Source of the DNA: Myxococcaceae bacterium JPH2
Lineage (GTDB): Bacteria > Myxococcota > Myxococcia > Myxococcales > Myxococcaceae
Assembly: GCA_016458225.1 (NCBI GenBank)
Contig: JAEMGR010000005.1
Span: forward strand, 893,577-957,576
Direction of reading: 5' to 3'
DNA: 64,000 bases
Shown here piece by piece: positions 53,644 to 63,194 of this stretch (the first letter of the stretch is position 1; every line of letters starts with the position of its first letter). Below the pieces are notes generated by a model. That model ran no database searches and had not been told where the DNA came from. It was given only the letters and a program-made list of their open reading frames with translations. A program made the position numbers and the translations under genes.

Positions 53644-54549
53644 TCAGTGCACCAGTTGCAGCAGCGCGGGCGCGGTGAGGAACGACAGCGGTATCCCCAC
53701 TCCCACCATCAGCACCGCCAGCTCGGGGTCCAGGTCATGGTCCGCCGCGAGGATGGCCCCCGTCACCATGGGCGCCATGGCCGCTTGCAGCACCGTGGCC
53801 TGCCGCACCAGGAGCGCCACGCCGGGCACCAGCGCCAGCGCCACCAGGATGACCCCCGGGGCGAGGACGAGCTTGTACGAGAGCCCCAGCGCCAGCGCGG
53901 GCAGACGCTGGCGCACGCCTCGGAGCTGCAGCTGGAAACCCACCGCGAAGAGCGCGAGCGGCGTCAGCAAATCCCCCAGCCGCTGGAGCACCGCGTCCAA
54001 CCAGCCCGGATATGCCAGGGGCCGCAAGAGCAGCGCCACCACCAGCGACGCGAAGGGCGGGAACGTCACCACGCGAACGAGCAGCGCGCGCCACGTCAGC
54101 TCCGAGCGCGCGCTGGCCCGCGCCGCCGTGGCCGTGGCCAGCGTGGCCAGCACCAGGAACGTGCCGAGCTGATCCGCCACCACCGCCACCGCCAGACCGG
54201 GAGGCCCCAGCAGGGCCTCGGCCATGGGGAGACCCACGAACGCCGTGTTGCCCAGCCCCGCCGTCAGCACCAGCGCCGCCACCGACGCGCGCGACAGCCC
54301 CAGCCGCCCACCGAGTGCTCGGAAGAACGGCCCCGCGCCCAGGAACACCCCCCACGGCGCCAGGGCCGCCGCCATAAGGCCCGGGTCAAACTCCAGCCGA
54401 TGCACCGCGCGCAGCACCAACGCGGGCAAAGACACGTTGAGCAGGAAGGAATTGAACGCTCCCGCCGTCTGTGCGGGGAAGCGGCCACTGCGGCGCGCCA
54501 GCACCCCCAACACCAGACACACCCCCAACAACCCGATGACCTGGCCCAT
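53644..54549 (-). CDS. AEC family transporter (auxin efflux carrier type)
   Basis: The 301-residue membrane protein has about ten helices and the AEC layout: LNVSLPALVLRAVHRLEF near the start (family N-P/S-L motif), LTAGLGNTAFVGLPMAEALL with the discontinuous-helix GN-FxGLP motif, and a mirrored second half. AEC proteins export malate, auxin-like acids or other small organic anions in secondary transport. The ATG is at 54549, divergent from another MFS gene. Confidence 0.9.
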   Translation of the reverse strand: MGQVIGLLGVCLVLGVLARRSGRFPAQTAGAFNSFLLNVSLPALVLRAVHRLEFDPGLMAAALAPWGVFLGAGPFFRALGGRLGLSRASVAALVLTAGLGNTAFVGLPMAEALLGPPGLAVAVVADQLGTFLVLATLATATAARASARSELTWRALLVRVVTFPPFASLVVALLLRPLAYPGWLDAVLQRLGDLLTPLALFAVGFQLQLRGVRQRLPALALGLSYKLVLAPGVILVALALVPGVALLVRQATVLQAAMAPMVTGAILAADHDLDPELAVLMVGVGIPLSFLTAPALLQLVH

Positions 54550-54703
54550 GCCCTGGCGACGTGCCTCCTCGGTTGCCGCGCACCACGGTTGCCCACGCTG
54601 GTGGAGCGCTCGGACAAAGTCCAGTCCGCCCTACCCCGCACCCACTTGGAGGCGCGCGTCCGCTGTCGCATGCTGCACGCCGCATCCGCTCTCCCTGGCA
54701 CTC

Positions 54704-55954
54704 ATGAAACTCCACACCGCAGCGCTTCGCGCGATGAGCGCGGAGGGCCTGCCCCGCACCTACTGGGTGCTGTGGACAGGCACCCTCGTCAACCGGCTGG
54801 GTTCCTTCGTCATCCCCTTCCTCGCGCTGTACCTCACGCGCGAGCGCGGCTTCACGCCCGAGCAGGCGGGGCTCATCGTCTCGCTCAACGGGCTCGGCGC
54901 CATGTTCGCGGCGCCCCTGGGCGGCACGCTCGCGGACCGGCTGGGTCGCCGCATCACCCTCGCGGGCGGCTTGTGGGCGGGCGCCTGCGCCATGCTGCTG
55001 CTGGGCTTCTCCCGTCACCCCGCGCAGATCGCCGCGGCGGCCTTCCTGCTGGGGCTCTTGGGCGAGCTGTATCGCCCCGCCGTGTCCGCCACCGTCGCGG
55101 ACGTGGTGCCGCCCGCGGACCGGCCGCGCGCATATGGCCTGCTCTACTGGGTGGTGAACGTGGGCTACGCGCTCGCCATCCCCATGGCCGGCCTCATGGC
55201 GGGCCAGAGCTACCAGCGCCTCTTCGTCATCGACGCCATCACCACGTCGCTCTACGGCGTCATCATCTGGGTCATGGTGCCGGAGACGCGGCCCCAGCAG
55301 GCGCGCGAGCAGGCCCGCCACGCCCACGGCTCGCCGCTGGCCGCCATGCTGCGCCCCTTCCGAGACCCGGTGTACGCGGCCTTCTGTCTGCCCATCTTCG
55401 TCACCGCGCTGCTCTTCCATCAGAACCAGATGGCGCTGCCGCTGGACCTCGCCGCCAAGGGGCTCACGCCCGCGCAGTACGGGACGGTGCTCGCCGTCAA
55501 CGGCGTGCTCATCGTCACGCTCCAGCCCTTCGTGGGACGCGTCCAGCGCGGCCACCGCCGCTCCGTGCTCCTGGCCATCGCGTGCGCGCTGACGGGCCTG
55601 GGCTTCGGCCTGCATGCGCTGTCCACCAACGTGCCGCTGGCGATGATGGCCGTGGCCGTGTGGACGCTGGGCGAGATGGCCCAGTCCCCCGTGGCCGCCA
55701 CCGTCGTCGCGGACCTGGCGCCGCCCGAGATTCGCGGCAGCTACCAGGGCGCCTACCACATGATGTGGGGGCTGGCCTCGTGCGTGGCGCCCGCGCTGGG
55801 CGGGTGGACGCTGGGCCGCTACGGCTCGGGCACGCTGTGGCTCATGTGCCTGACGCTCGGCCTGGGCGCGGCGGGCTGGCACCTGGCCATCGCGGGGGCC
55901 CGGGGGCGGCGCCTGCGAGGCGAGCACGCCGAACCGCGCCTGCAACTGGACTGA
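54704..55954 (+). CDS. MFS transporter
   Basis: The 416-residue, 12-helix major facilitator has the loop 2-3 motif GTLADRLGRRI and a start-proximal WVLWTGTLVNRLGSFVIPFL, typical of the DHA1/MdtH-like group of drug-proton antiporters. The ATG at 54704 is immediately before the first helix; the frame upstream is non-conserved. It is divergent from the AEC gene (154 bp between starts), making three transporters side by side. Substrate unknown. Confidence 0.92.
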   Translation: MKLHTAALRAMSAEGLPRTYWVLWTGTLVNRLGSFVIPFLALYLTRERGFTPEQAGLIVSLNGLGAMFAAPLGGTLADRLGRRITLAGGLWAGACAMLLLGFSRHPAQIAAAAFLLGLLGELYRPAVSATVADVVPPADRPRAYGLLYWVVNVGYALAIPMAGLMAGQSYQRLFVIDAITTSLYGVIIWVMVPETRPQQAREQARHAHGSPLAAMLRPFRDPVYAAFCLPIFVTALLFHQNQMALPLDLAAKGLTPAQYGTVLAVNGVLIVTLQPFVGRVQRGHRRSVLLAIACALTGLGFGLHALSTNVPLAMMAVAVWTLGEMAQSPVAATVVADLAPPEIRGSYQGAYHMMWGLASCVAPALGGWTLGRYGSGTLWLMCLTLGLGAAGWHLAIAGARGRRLRGEHAEPRLQLD

Positions 55955-55967
55955 GCGCGGAACTGCG

Positions 55968-57779
55968 TCAGCGTCCGATGATGGCCTCGGGGCGAGTGAG
56001 TCCCCGGGCCCGCCCCACCGGCTGGAGGATGTCCGGGGGCGGCGCGTCGGCGGTGAGCAGCAGCGCGCGCACGGCGGTCTCCACCACGTCCTCGGCGCCC
56101 GGGCGCACCATGCCCAGGCGCGCGGCCTCCACGCGCCGGCCGCGGTACACGTCGAAGCGCTCCTTCACGCGCTTGGCCAGGTCCGCAATGGCCTTGTCGC
56201 CCACCTCCACGCGCAGCTCCAGCTCGCTGCGCAGCTGCACGGGGTCCGCCAGCACGCCATAGCGGTCATAGCCCTTGTGCGCCGTGTCCTCGTTCACCAC
56301 CGCGTAGTCCTGCGTGTTGGGCGCGGGCGCCTGGGGCGTGAGCAAATCGCGCATCACCGCCGTCACGGTGGCGGTGACGGTGAGCCGGTGCAGCTGCACG
56401 TCGTAGACGAAGTCTGAGTACATGGGCTCCTCCACCGTGACGGGCTCGCGGAACACCGTGTCGCGGTGGCGCTGCACCTCGGAGCGCTGCTGCTCCGACT
56501 TGTCCAGCGCGGCCTGGAGCGCCTTCTCCTGCGCGACCGCGGCCAGCGCCTTCGCCGCCATCAGCCCCTCGTCCTGCGAGCACTGGCTTCCCGCGCAGCG
56601 CGCCGCCTCGCACGCGCTGGGCAGGCTGCCCGGCTTCTCCGCCTCGCGCGCGGCCTCGCCGCACTCCTGGAGGGCCTTGCGGCACTCGCGCTTCTCACGC
56701 TCCCGGCAGCGCTCGGCCGCGTCGCGCAGCGTGGCCAGCTCGCCCTGGAAGCGCAGGTAGTCGCGCAGCGCCGCGGCCTGCTTGCGCTCCACCTCTTCCA
56801 GCCCGCGCTCCGACTGGAGCAGCTTGTTCTCGAACTGCGCGCGGCGAGGGTTGGGCACCGAGCGATTGCCGGCCAGGTAGCGCTGGCTGCGCTGCGACTC
56901 CTCCATCGCCTTGAGCGGCAGCACGCGCTCCAGCGTCAGGTCCAGCTTCACGCCCTCGCGCCCCGCCGGCGCCTCCGTCACCACGCGCAGCGGCAGCTGC
57001 GTGGGCAGCATCGCGGCCAGTCGCCCCGCGGCCAGCCGCTGCGCCACGTCCGCCGCCTGCGCCTTGTCCTCCACGGGCGCGGCCACCACCAGGAAGGCCA
57101 CCTCGTCGCGCAGCTTCTGGCGCACCGCCTCGGCGCGCTCGCGGGCCGCCGTCACGCCCACCCGCTCCTGGTCCGCGCGCACGTACGCCAGCAGCGCGTT
57201 GCCCAGCTTGCCCGTCTTCTCCAGGCCCTCGGCCGTGGTGAACCAGCGCTTGGCCCAGGCGCTCTGCACCGCGTCCACCGCCTTGCGCGCGCCCGCGTGG
57301 TCGGGTGACACGGCCAGCACCGCGTCCAGCTCCGCGCGCGCGTCCTGGAGCTTCTCCGTCTTCAGCATCGCCAGCGCCGCCGTCACCCGCGCATCCAGCG
57401 TCTGATTGAGCAGCGCGCGGCCCGCCTCCTGGTCTGGATTCAGCTCCAGCGCGCGCACCAGCAGCTTCGTCGCCGCGGCCAGGTCTCCCGCGCGGTTCGC
57501 CGCCTCCGCCTCCTTGAGGATGTCCTCGGCCCACTCCGCGCGCACGGCGCGCAGCTTCACGGTGACCTCGGACGCGGCGGGGTCCGCGGCCAGCGCCCGA
57601 AGGTAGGCCGCCTCCGCGTCCGCCCACTTGCGCTGCTGGCCGAAGCTGTCTCCCTCCTTCACCGCGCGGGAGAAGGCCGTGCAGCCGCTCAGCGCGAGCA
57701 GGGTGGCCAGGGCGAACGCTCGCAGCCAGCGCGGCGACGGGACGGAGGGGGTCGGGACGGACAAGGTCACGCGCCGCAT
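55968..57779 (-). CDS. TPR-containing lipoprotein
   Basis: The 603-residue lipoprotein (lipobox LALSGC, Cys33) has at least three tetratricopeptide-like repeats in its first half (KWADAEAAYLRALAADPAAS, DLAAATKLLVRALELNPDQE, KLQDARAELDAVLAVSPDHA). A charged helical region with clustered cysteines follows (CREREKRECRKALQECGEAA; CEAARCAGSQC), then a C-terminal beta-rich part (VYDVQLHRLTVTATVTAVMR). Anchored in the inner or outer membrane, it probably scaffolds a periplasmic complex. The ATG at 57779 restores a standard lipoprotein signal. Overlapping inverted repeats lie 32-84 bases upstream. Confidence 0.85.
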   Translation of the reverse strand: MRRVTLSVPTPSVPSPRWLRAFALATLLALSGCTAFSRAVKEGDSFGQQRKWADAEAAYLRALAADPAASEVTVKLRAVRAEWAEDILKEAEAANRAGDLAAATKLLVRALELNPDQEAGRALLNQTLDARVTAALAMLKTEKLQDARAELDAVLAVSPDHAGARKAVDAVQSAWAKRWFTTAEGLEKTGKLGNALLAYVRADQERVGVTAARERAEAVRQKLRDEVAFLVVAAPVEDKAQAADVAQRLAAGRLAAMLPTQLPLRVVTEAPAGREGVKLDLTLERVLPLKAMEESQRSQRYLAGNRSVPNPRRAQFENKLLQSERGLEEVERKQAAALRDYLRFQGELATLRDAAERCREREKRECRKALQECGEAAREAEKPGSLPSACEAARCAGSQCSQDEGLMAAKALAAVAQEKALQAALDKSEQQRSEVQRHRDTVFREPVTVEEPMYSDFVYDVQLHRLTVTATVTAVMRDLLTPQAPAPNTQDYAVVNEDTAHKGYDRYGVLADPVQLRSELELRVEVGDKAIADLAKRVKERFDVYRGRRVEAARLGMVRPGAEDVVETAVRALLLTADAPPPDILQPVGRARGLTRPEAIIGR

Positions 57780-57810
57780 CTTCTGGGAAAGCCCGCGCGG
57801 CGAGAAGGTT

Positions 57811-57863
57811 TCATCCGCCCGCCCGGCCGCTCCTGGGGGCCGGATGACCCTCCCCGGGCGGGC
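57811..57863. repeat. Two interlocking inverted repeats in divergent leader
   Basis: TCATCCG (57811-57817) pairs with CGGATGA (57841-57847), and GCCCGCCCGG (57817-57826) pairs with CCGGGCGGGC (57854-57863). The two stems cross, so they are alternative structures or a pseudoknot. They lie in the leader of the TPR lipoprotein and the promoter region of the divergent small gene. Confidence 0.45.
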
Positions 57864-57965
57864 ACCCAAGCTCGCCGCCCCACCGCCGCCCCGCCGTGGG
57901 AATGACGCGGCGCACCGGCCGGTAGAAGAGGCCAGCACCCACGAGGGGGGCTAGCGAGAATCACC

Positions 57966-58202
57966 ATGTCGTGTCCACAGCCGCGTCCCACCGAGTTCCA
58001 TCTCCCGATGAGGGCCGAGTCCTTCGCCATCGAGGAGCACCGCAACGTCCATTGCCGCTTCTACGGGGGCTGCGTGGACTCCGCCGTGCGTGAGGACTGG
58101 GAGAGCTTCACCTGCGCCAAGTGCCCCTTGTTCAGCCAGGACAAGGCACCGGGCGCGGACACCTACGCCTTCAACCAGCCCGCGGACTCCGGCCGGCCGT
58201 AG
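57966..58202 (+). CDS. Small Cys-containing protein, function unknown
   Basis: A 78-residue product with five cysteines: MSCPQPRP, RNVHCRFYGGCVDSAV and TCAKCPLFS. The CxxC near the end plus the earlier pair suggest a zinc or Fe-S site. No signal peptide. Start ATG 57966. It lies upstream of the FRG-domain gene on the same strand (114 bp), with no evidence that they are linked. Confidence 0.7.
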   Translation: MSCPQPRPTEFHLPMRAESFAIEEHRNVHCRFYGGCVDSAVREDWESFTCAKCPLFSQDKAPGADTYAFNQPADSGRP

Positions 58203-58316
58203 GCGGGCGCCCGGCGCCTCGCTCGCCCTCGCGAAGAGGAGCCGAGGGACGATGCGCCCGGCCCCGACCATGAAGAACCTCCTCCCCGGCGCCCGTCGGC
58301 GCTGGGGAGTGCCCGG

Positions 58317-59108
58317 GTGAAAGAGCAGCGCATCACGTCCTGGCTGGAGCTTCAGGAAGCCCTCTTCTCCAACTCCTGGAACGAGCCGCTGGGCCGCTTC
58401 CGCTCCAGCTTCGTCTTCCGGGGCGTGAAGGACGCGCGGCACGACCTGTCCGCCTCGCTCTACCGCAGCGGCGCCTTCATCCGGCAGGAGCGGGACCTGC
58501 TGCGCGCCTTCCGCAAGTACGCGCGCGGCGTGCCCGGCACCGCGCCGCTGTCGTCGCTGTGGGACTGGCTCGCGCTGGCGCAGCACCACGGGCTGCCCAC
58601 CCGGCTGCTCGACTGGACCTTCAGCCCCTACGTCGCGCTGCACTTCATCACCGAGGACCCCGACTTCTACGAGGTGGACGGCGTGGTGTGGTGCGTGGAC
58701 TACCGGGTGACGAACCGCCTGCTCCCCCGGCCCCTGCGACGGCAGCTCCATCAGGAAGGCGCGGAGGTCTTCACCGCGGAGATGCTCGCCGCAGAGGCCG
58801 AGGACCTCACCTCGTTCGACCGGCTGGCCCGGCACCCCTTCGTCCTCTTCTTCGAGCCGCCGTCGCTGGACGCGCGCATCGTCAATCAGTTCGCCCTCTT
58901 CTCCGTGATGAACGCGCCCGGGCCCAGCCTGGACGAGTTCCTCCAACACCAGGAGAAGGGCGTGCGCCGGCTCGTCGTCCCCGCCGCACTCAAGTGGGAG
59001 GTGCGGGACAAGTTGGACCAGGCCAATGTCACCGAGCGCGTGCTGTTCCCGGGCCTGGACGGACTGAGCCGCTGGCTGCGCCGCTACTACGGCCCTCGAC
59101 CGCGCTAG
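58317..59108 (+). CDS. FRG domain protein
   Basis: The 263-residue protein has a GTG start (58317) with GGGGAG upstream. It matches the FRG domain: FRSSFVFRGVKDARHDLSAS near residues 25-45, then ALAQHHGLPTRLLDWTFSPY and VALHFITED. FRG domains, named for the Phe-Arg-Gly motif (FRG at residues 34-36), are widespread, often near phage-defence or toxin genes, and their activity is unproven. No second domain or partner is obvious here. Cytoplasmic. Confidence 0.9.
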   Translation: MKEQRITSWLELQEALFSNSWNEPLGRFRSSFVFRGVKDARHDLSASLYRSGAFIRQERDLLRAFRKYARGVPGTAPLSSLWDWLALAQHHGLPTRLLDWTFSPYVALHFITEDPDFYEVDGVVWCVDYRVTNRLLPRPLRRQLHQEGAEVFTAEMLAAEAEDLTSFDRLARHPFVLFFEPPSLDARIVNQFALFSVMNAPGPSLDEFLQHQEKGVRRLVVPAALKWEVRDKLDQANVTERVLFPGLDGLSRWLRRYYGPRPR

Positions 59109-59120
59109 CGACCGCGTGGG

Positions 59121-59279
59121 CTACGACAGCAGCGCTGCGTCCCGCTCGGCCTCGCGCGCGTCACGCGCCTGTCGCGCCTGCTTCCCCAGCATGTGGCCCG
59201 CCACGCCGCCGACGATGACCGCGGCGATGAGCACGAAGAAGATGAAGACACCCACCAGGGCGGCACCGATGATGGCCAT
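59121..59279 (-). CDS. Small single-pass membrane protein
   Basis: A 52-residue peptide: MAIIGAALVGVFIFFVLIAA starts one hydrophobic helix (about residues 2-30), followed by a charged tail (GKQARQARDAREAERDAALL). AGGAG lies about nine bases before the ATG at 59279. It converges on the FRG gene with a 12-bp gap. Too short to classify. Confidence 0.6.
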   Translation of the reverse strand: MAIIGAALVGVFIFFVLIAAVIVGGVAGHMLGKQARQARDAREAERDAALLS

Positions 59280-59494
59280 GCGCTGATCTCCTGGACGCGG
59301 GCCGCGAATCGCCCCGCGACACCAAGGATGCGTCGCGCGGCGGTGTCCGCAACCCAACAGCCCACCGGCCCCAGGGATGAAAGCGTGTTCACTGGCACCG
59401 GCCTCCCACATGGACGGGGAAGAGAACACGACACACCTTGAGTCGAGCGGGGGTCTCGTCGGGGGGGCCGCGGACACCCGGGGAGCGAGCGTCG

Positions 59495-59713
59495 ATGCGG
59501 TACGCAGGCAGCCGCCAGTCGGGGGGTCCGCGGTCCGGACCCTCGCAGCAGTGGGTTCGCGTGGTCCCTGCGCGCGCCGCGCGGGGCAAGGCCGTGCGAG
59601 GGCGCACGCGTCCCCGACGTGGCCTGGAGCCGCCCACTCCGCCGGCGCGGCACGACGAGCCGCAGGATGCGGACGCCGCGCTCGACTTCGACGAAGCCAT
59701 CGCGTCCTGGTAG
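59495..59713 (+). CDS. Possible small Arg-rich protein
   Basis: A 72-residue frame ending just 10 bp before the acyl-CoA dehydrogenase start. It is Arg/Pro-rich with an acidic tail ([15 protein letters not shown]) that looks less random than its middle. A TTG further upstream (59438) would lengthen it. There is no strong ribosome site, so coding status is doubtful. Confidence 0.3.
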   Translation: MRYAGSRQSGGPRSGPSQQWVRVVPARAARGKAVRGRTRPRRGLEPPTPPARHDEPQDADAALDFDEAIASW

Positions 59714-59723
59714 TTCGGGGCGC

Positions 59724-61529
59724 ATGAGCGCTCCCCGCCCCAACCCGCTGCTGTCGGACCGCGACGTGGACTTCCAGCTCCACGAGGTGCTGGCGGTGTC
59801 ACGGCTGTTCTCCCTGCCCGACTTCGCCGACCACTCGCGCGACACGGTGTCGCTGCTGCTGGAGAGCACGCGCCGCTTCGCCCGCGCCGAGCTCTATCCC
59901 ACGTACCGCGCCATGGACGAGGCACCGCCCGTCTTCGAGCACGGTCGCGTGCGCGTGCACCCCGCCCTGCGCGCGCTGTACGCCGGCATGGTGGACCTGG
60001 GCCTGCTCACCGCCACGCGCCCGCCCGAGGTGGGCGGTCAGCACCTGCCGCTCACCGTGCACGCGGTGGCCAGCGCGTACCTCATGGCCGGCAACCTGAG
60101 CGCGTACGGCTACCTGGGCCTCACGTTGGGCGCCGCGCACCTGCTCGAGGTGTTCGGCTCGCCGTGGGTACGAGACACCTTCATGACGCGCCTGTATCGG
60201 GGCGAGTGGACCGGCACCATGGCCCTCACCGAGCCGCAGGCGGGCAGCAGCCTGGCGGACGTGAAGACCCGCGCCACGCCCATGCCGGATGGCTCGTGGC
60301 GCATCCAGGGCTCGAAGATTTTCATCAGCGGCGGGGACCACGACTTCGCCGAGAACGTCGTCCACCTCACGCTGGCGCGCATCGAGGGCGCGGAAGGAGG
60401 CACGCGAGGCATCTCGCTCTTCGCGGTGCCGTCGCGCCGTCCCGAGGGCGACGCGCTGGTGCCCAACGACGTGAACGTGGCGGGCGTCATCCACAAGATT
60501 GGCTGGCGCGGCTTGCCCAGCCTGGTCCTCAACTACGGCGAGGCGGGGGACTGCCACGGCTGGCTGGTGGGGCAGCCCGGTCGCGGGCTGGCGTGCATGT
60601 TCCAGATGATGAACGAGGCGCGCATCATGGTGGGCCTCAACGGCGTGGCCACCGCGTCGGTCGCGTACCACGAGGCGCTGGCCTACGCGCGCGAGCGTCC
60701 TCAAGGTCGCCCCGCCTGGGCCAAGGACGCCAGCCGGCCGCAGTCGCCCATCATCGAGCACGCGGACGTCCGTCGCATGCTGCTGCGGCAGAAGGCCATC
60801 GTGGAGGGCGGCCTCTCGCTGCTGCTGTCCGCGTCGTATCAGGCGGACCTCGCGGGCCACTCACCGGACGCGGCGACGCGCGAGCGCGCCAGTCGGCTGT
60901 TGGATTTGCTCACGCCCATCGCCAAGACGTTCCCGGCGGAGAAGGGCTTCGAGGCCAACGCGCTCGCCCTCCAGATTCACGGCGGCTACGGCTACTCCAG
61001 CGAGTACTCGCCGGAGTCGTGGCTGCGCGACCAGAAGCTCAACAGCATCCATGAGGGCACCACGGGCATCCAGGGCCTCGACCTGCTGGGGCGCAAGGTC
61101 ATCGCGGGCGAGGGCGCCGCGCTGCGCGCCTTCCAGGAAGAAGTGGACGCCACGGTGGAGCGCGCGCGGGCCGCGGGCGTGGAGGCCGCGTGGTGCGACG
61201 CGCTCCTGGGCGCGATGTCCGAGGCCGCCACGCTGACGATGGAGCTGGCGGCGCGGGGACTCGCGGGCGAGGTGGAGGCCATGCTCCGCCACAGCGCGGA
61301 CTTCCTGGAGATGTTCAGCGTGCTCGCGGTGGCGTGGCGCTGGTTGGACCAGGCCGCGGCGGCGCGCGAGGGATTGGCGCGCGGAACGGACGGGCAGGCG
61401 TTCTACGAGGGCAAGCTCGCGGCGGCGCAGTACTGGTTCGCGGTGGAGGTGCCTCGCGTGGCGCTGCTCGCGACGCTGTGCCGGACGGCCGAGGACTCGT
61501 ACGCCCGCATGCGGCCCGAGTGGTTCTGA
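59724..61529 (+). CDS. Acyl-CoA dehydrogenase
   Basis: The 601-residue flavoprotein is of the long acyl-CoA dehydrogenase type with a C-terminal extension (FadE5/DUF4040-like family). Signatures: [20 protein letters not shown] (FAD/substrate loop), [27 protein letters not shown], and [20 protein letters not shown] with [20 protein letters not shown] near residue 445. It oxidises acyl-CoA to trans-2-enoyl-CoA with FAD. The ATG at 59724 is chosen over upstream open sequence because the family N-terminus begins there. Confidence 0.94.
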   Translation: MSAPRPNPLLSDRDVDFQLHEVLAVSRLFSLPDFADHSRDTVSLLLESTRRFARAELYPTYRAMDEAPPVFEHGRVRVHPALRALYAGMVDLGLLTATRPPEVGGQHLPLTVHAVASAYLMAGNLSAYGYLGLTLGAAHLLEVFGSPWVRDTFMTRLYRGEWTGTMALTEPQAGSSLADVKTRATPMPDGSWRIQGSKIFISGGDHDFAENVVHLTLARIEGAEGGTRGISLFAVPSRRPEGDALVPNDVNVAGVIHKIGWRGLPSLVLNYGEAGDCHGWLVGQPGRGLACMFQMMNEARIMVGLNGVATASVAYHEALAYARERPQGRPAWAKDASRPQSPIIEHADVRRMLLRQKAIVEGGLSLLLSASYQADLAGHSPDAATRERASRLLDLLTPIAKTFPAEKGFEANALALQIHGGYGYSSEYSPESWLRDQKLNSIHEGTTGIQGLDLLGRKVIAGEGAALRAFQEEVDATVERARAAGVEAAWCDALLGAMSEAATLTMELAARGLAGEVEAMLRHSADFLEMFSVLAVAWRWLDQAAAAREGLARGTDGQAFYEGKLAAAQYWFAVEVPRVALLATLCRTAEDSYARMRPEWF

Positions 61530-61589
61530 GCCGACATCGGCTCACCCCGGCGCGCGATTCTCCCACGCGCGCCGCGCCGGTCCGCCACA

Positions 61590-62408
61590 ATGCCGCCCGT
61601 GCCAGTCTCCTTCCATCTGTGTCAGCCCGGAGGGGGCGCCTCGTGCGGTGCCTGCTGCGGCCTCTACAACTTCCAGGACCACTCCCGCTTCATGCTGGCG
61701 GAGCACCTCTCCATCCAGACGGAGCGGCTGCGCCACACGCCCCGCGAGCCGGCCGCCTACCGTGACGCGGCCCAGGAGCTGCTCGCGCGCCGGCCCCAGG
61801 AGCCGCTGTTCCCCACCGTGAGGGTGTGTCCCCTGCTCGGCTTCCTCGACGACGAGCGCCGCCAGGTGGGCTGCCTGGGCCATCCCAAGGTGACGGGCGG
61901 CGTGGACCTGCGCGACTGCGGCGTGTACCGCGCCACCCTCTGCGAGACCTTCACGTGTCCGTCCTTCGGCTGGCTGACAGATGCCCAGGCGCGGCTGGTC
62001 CAGGCCGCGTGCGCGGATTGGTATTTGTATGGCCTGGTCATCACCGACGTGGAGTTCGTGCGCGGCTGCCTGCGCCTCGTCGAGTGGGAGCTGGGCGGCC
62101 CCGCGCGCCCCGAGGTGATGGTGGCGCGGCCGGAAGTGTTGGAGCCAATGCGACGATTGCTCGGCCTGAAGGAGACCGCCGCGCGCGAGGACTCCCGCGC
62201 CGCGGTGTTTGGCCGCTTCACCCGTGACACCGAGGGCGAGCCCGTGCCGCGCACGCTCGACTACGCGGCCCTGGGCGCGCGCGCCGCCCCCGAGGACGAT
62301 GTCGTCATGTGCCTGGGCCATGCCCCCACCACCGCCGAGGCGCTGCTCGCCGCGCGAGAGCAGGTGCGCACCCACGTGCGCGCCGTGGCCCGCGCGCTGG
62401 AGTCCTGA
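61590..62408 (+). CDS. YkgJ family Cys-cluster protein
   Basis: The 272-residue protein has the CxxxCxxCC-type zinc/iron cluster motif at its N-terminus (CQPGGGASCGACCGLYNF) and further cysteines (VRVCPLLGF, VGCLGHP, DCGVYRATLCETFTCPSF), all as in YkgJ/UPF0153 cysteine-cluster proteins. These probably bind zinc or an Fe-S cluster; the function is unresolved. Cytoplasmic. A long C-terminal helical extension (residues about 180-272) is not part of the core family. Separate from the dehydrogenase by 60 bp on the same strand. Confidence 0.85.
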   Translation: MPPVPVSFHLCQPGGGASCGACCGLYNFQDHSRFMLAEHLSIQTERLRHTPREPAAYRDAAQELLARRPQEPLFPTVRVCPLLGFLDDERRQVGCLGHPKVTGGVDLRDCGVYRATLCETFTCPSFGWLTDAQARLVQAACADWYLYGLVITDVEFVRGCLRLVEWELGGPARPEVMVARPEVLEPMRRLLGLKETAAREDSRAAVFGRFTRDTEGEPVPRTLDYAALGARAAPEDDVVMCLGHAPTTAEALLAAREQVRTHVRAVARALES

Positions 62409-62472
62409 CGGGCGCACGCCGCTTGCAACTCCCCTGGGCAACACGCGCGCGTGGGAACGCGAGGGGGACGTG

Positions 62473-63087
62473 ATGGGCATGGGCTGGGTGCGGTGGGGCA
62501 TGGCGGGTTTCATCATCCTGGCGCCGGGGTGCCAGGGACGGTCCTCGCGACACGCGGAGCCACCGCGCGCCGAGCTGCGTGCCCCGGAGTCCGCGAGCAC
62601 CGCCTCGCCCACGCCGGCCACGCCTCGCGCAAGCGCGGAGGACGCCAAGACGGTCTCACCGGGCGCCAGCGCTCCCGAGCAGCCGCCGCTCGTGGCGCCG
62701 CGAGCGCCTCCGCCCGCGCACGCGGTGGAGCCCGGGGGACGGGTGATGATTGGCACGGCCGCGGTGCAAGCCCGCGACGACGAGCCCTGGTTCGAGGGCG
62801 CGGCCCGAGCGGCCATGGCGGCCCAGCCCACGCCGCGGTCCACCGCCGAGGTGGTCATCGCCTCCAGCGAGGTGCGCGGGCGCGTGGCGCGCAGCGGACG
62901 TCACGCGCTGCGGGTGCACGACCGGGAGGGCATCACCTACGAGCTGGCGTGGGATGCGCACAGCCGCGTCCTCGACCAAGGCCGCCCGGTGCACCGCCAG
63001 CGCCTCGCGCGAGGCATGTCCGTGCACGCGCGCTTCGTGCTCGTGGGCGACCGCGCCATCGCGCGTGACGTCCAGGTCCAGCGCTGA
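62473..63087 (+). CDS. Lipoprotein, function unknown
   Basis: A 204-residue lipoprotein (FIILAPGC, Cys20). A Pro/Ala-rich linker of about 80 residues leads to a small C-terminal beta-barrel-like domain (VRGRVARSGRHALRVHDREG, RLARGMSVHARFVLVGDRAI) with an OB-like strand pattern. GAGGGGGACGTG precedes the ATG; GTG 62470 and ATG 62479 are alternatives. A strong terminator hairpin lies after the stop. Confidence 0.8.
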   Translation: MGMGWVRWGMAGFIILAPGCQGRSSRHAEPPRAELRAPESASTASPTPATPRASAEDAKTVSPGASAPEQPPLVAPRAPPPAHAVEPGGRVMIGTAAVQARDDEPWFEGAARAAMAAQPTPRSTAEVVIASSEVRGRVARSGRHALRVHDREGITYELAWDAHSRVLDQGRPVHRQRLARGMSVHARFVLVGDRAIARDVQVQR

Positions 63088-63127
63088 GGTCTCCTGAAGT
63101 GAAGCGCTGAGCGCCTCCTGAAACGAC

Positions 63128-63162
63128 GACACCCGGGCAGCCACGAGGGCCACCCGGGTGTC
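63128..63162. terminator. Bidirectional terminator hairpin
   Basis: GACACCCGGG (63128-63137) pairs perfectly with CCCGGGTGTC (63153-63162) around a 15-base loop, between the convergent lipoprotein and metalloprotease genes. Confidence 0.7.
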
Positions 63163-63194
63163 TGGGCTCCATCCGAGGGACGGAGCAGGCGCCG

